From positions 1 through 6,087 of the forward strand of contig NZ_JAACGD010000085.1 of assembly GCF_022810445.1 (NCBI RefSeq): a stretch of DNA of 6,087 nt, in the 5' to 3' direction. This DNA is from Candidatus Cardinium sp. cBcalN2 (GTDB taxonomy: Bacteria > Bacteroidota > Bacteroidia > Cytophagales > Amoebophilaceae). Under the pieces are notes generated by a model. The model was given only the letters and a program-made list of their open reading frames with translations. It searched no databases and was not told the origin of the DNA. The number at the start of each line of letters is the position of its first letter. Within the stretch, counting starts at the first letter, position 1. A program made the position numbers and the translations under genes. This document shows, one piece after another, positions 6,080 through 6,087 of the stretch.

Positions 6080-6087
6080 ACAAAAAA

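Noticed and set aside
6006..6081. Two GTGGAC copies as ends of an insertion sequence
   Set aside because: Six bases is too short, the copies are direct rather than inverted, and no transposase lies between them.

Overview
The window looks like a piece of an AT-rich genome from the Bacteroidota, most likely an intracellular symbiont of the Amoebophilaceae (Cardinium/Amoebophilus type). This is an inference from four things: a very large tape measure protein of an Afp-like / subtype-iv contractile injection system, a strong A/T bias, start codons preceded by A/T-rich leaders without a Shine-Dalgarno motif (usual in Bacteroidota), and a membrane protein resembling nucleobase/queuosine-precursor transporters. 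No rRNA, tRNA or other species marker is present, so the genus is not proven.

All three recognisable genes lie on the minus strand and read right to left. The first (5883 to 5281) encodes a 200-residue multi-pass membrane protein that resembles a divergent member of the VUT/YhhQ queuosine-precursor transporter family. About 126 bp further on is a compact 167-residue 3-methyladenine DNA glycosylase of the AAG/MPG family with an intact active site (5154 to 4651). Only 15 bp later begins a 1420-residue tape measure protein (4635 to 373), which fills 70% of the window. It has the conserved N-terminal block and both conserved C-terminal blocks of the family, and a long helical centre that contains an internal duplication.

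The non-coding parts are structured. Downstream of the tape measure gene (1-372) are an AT-rich segment, two imperfect copies of a roughly 48-bp direct repeat that together lie in a 50-codon minus-strand open frame of doubtful reality, and a nested inverted repeat with a GC-rich core at the very left edge. The gap between the transporter and glycosylase genes holds an inverted repeat. The right edge (5884-6087) carries two overlapping, mutually exclusive hairpins rich in A and T tracts.

The glycosylase and tape measure genes are spaced like members of one transcription unit, although their jobs (base excision repair and assembly of a contractile tube) are unrelated. No sheath, tube, baseplate, spike or ATPase gene of the injection system is visible. 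The tape measure gene therefore appears to sit apart from at least its immediate partners, as is known for the dispersed injection-system genes of this bacterial family.
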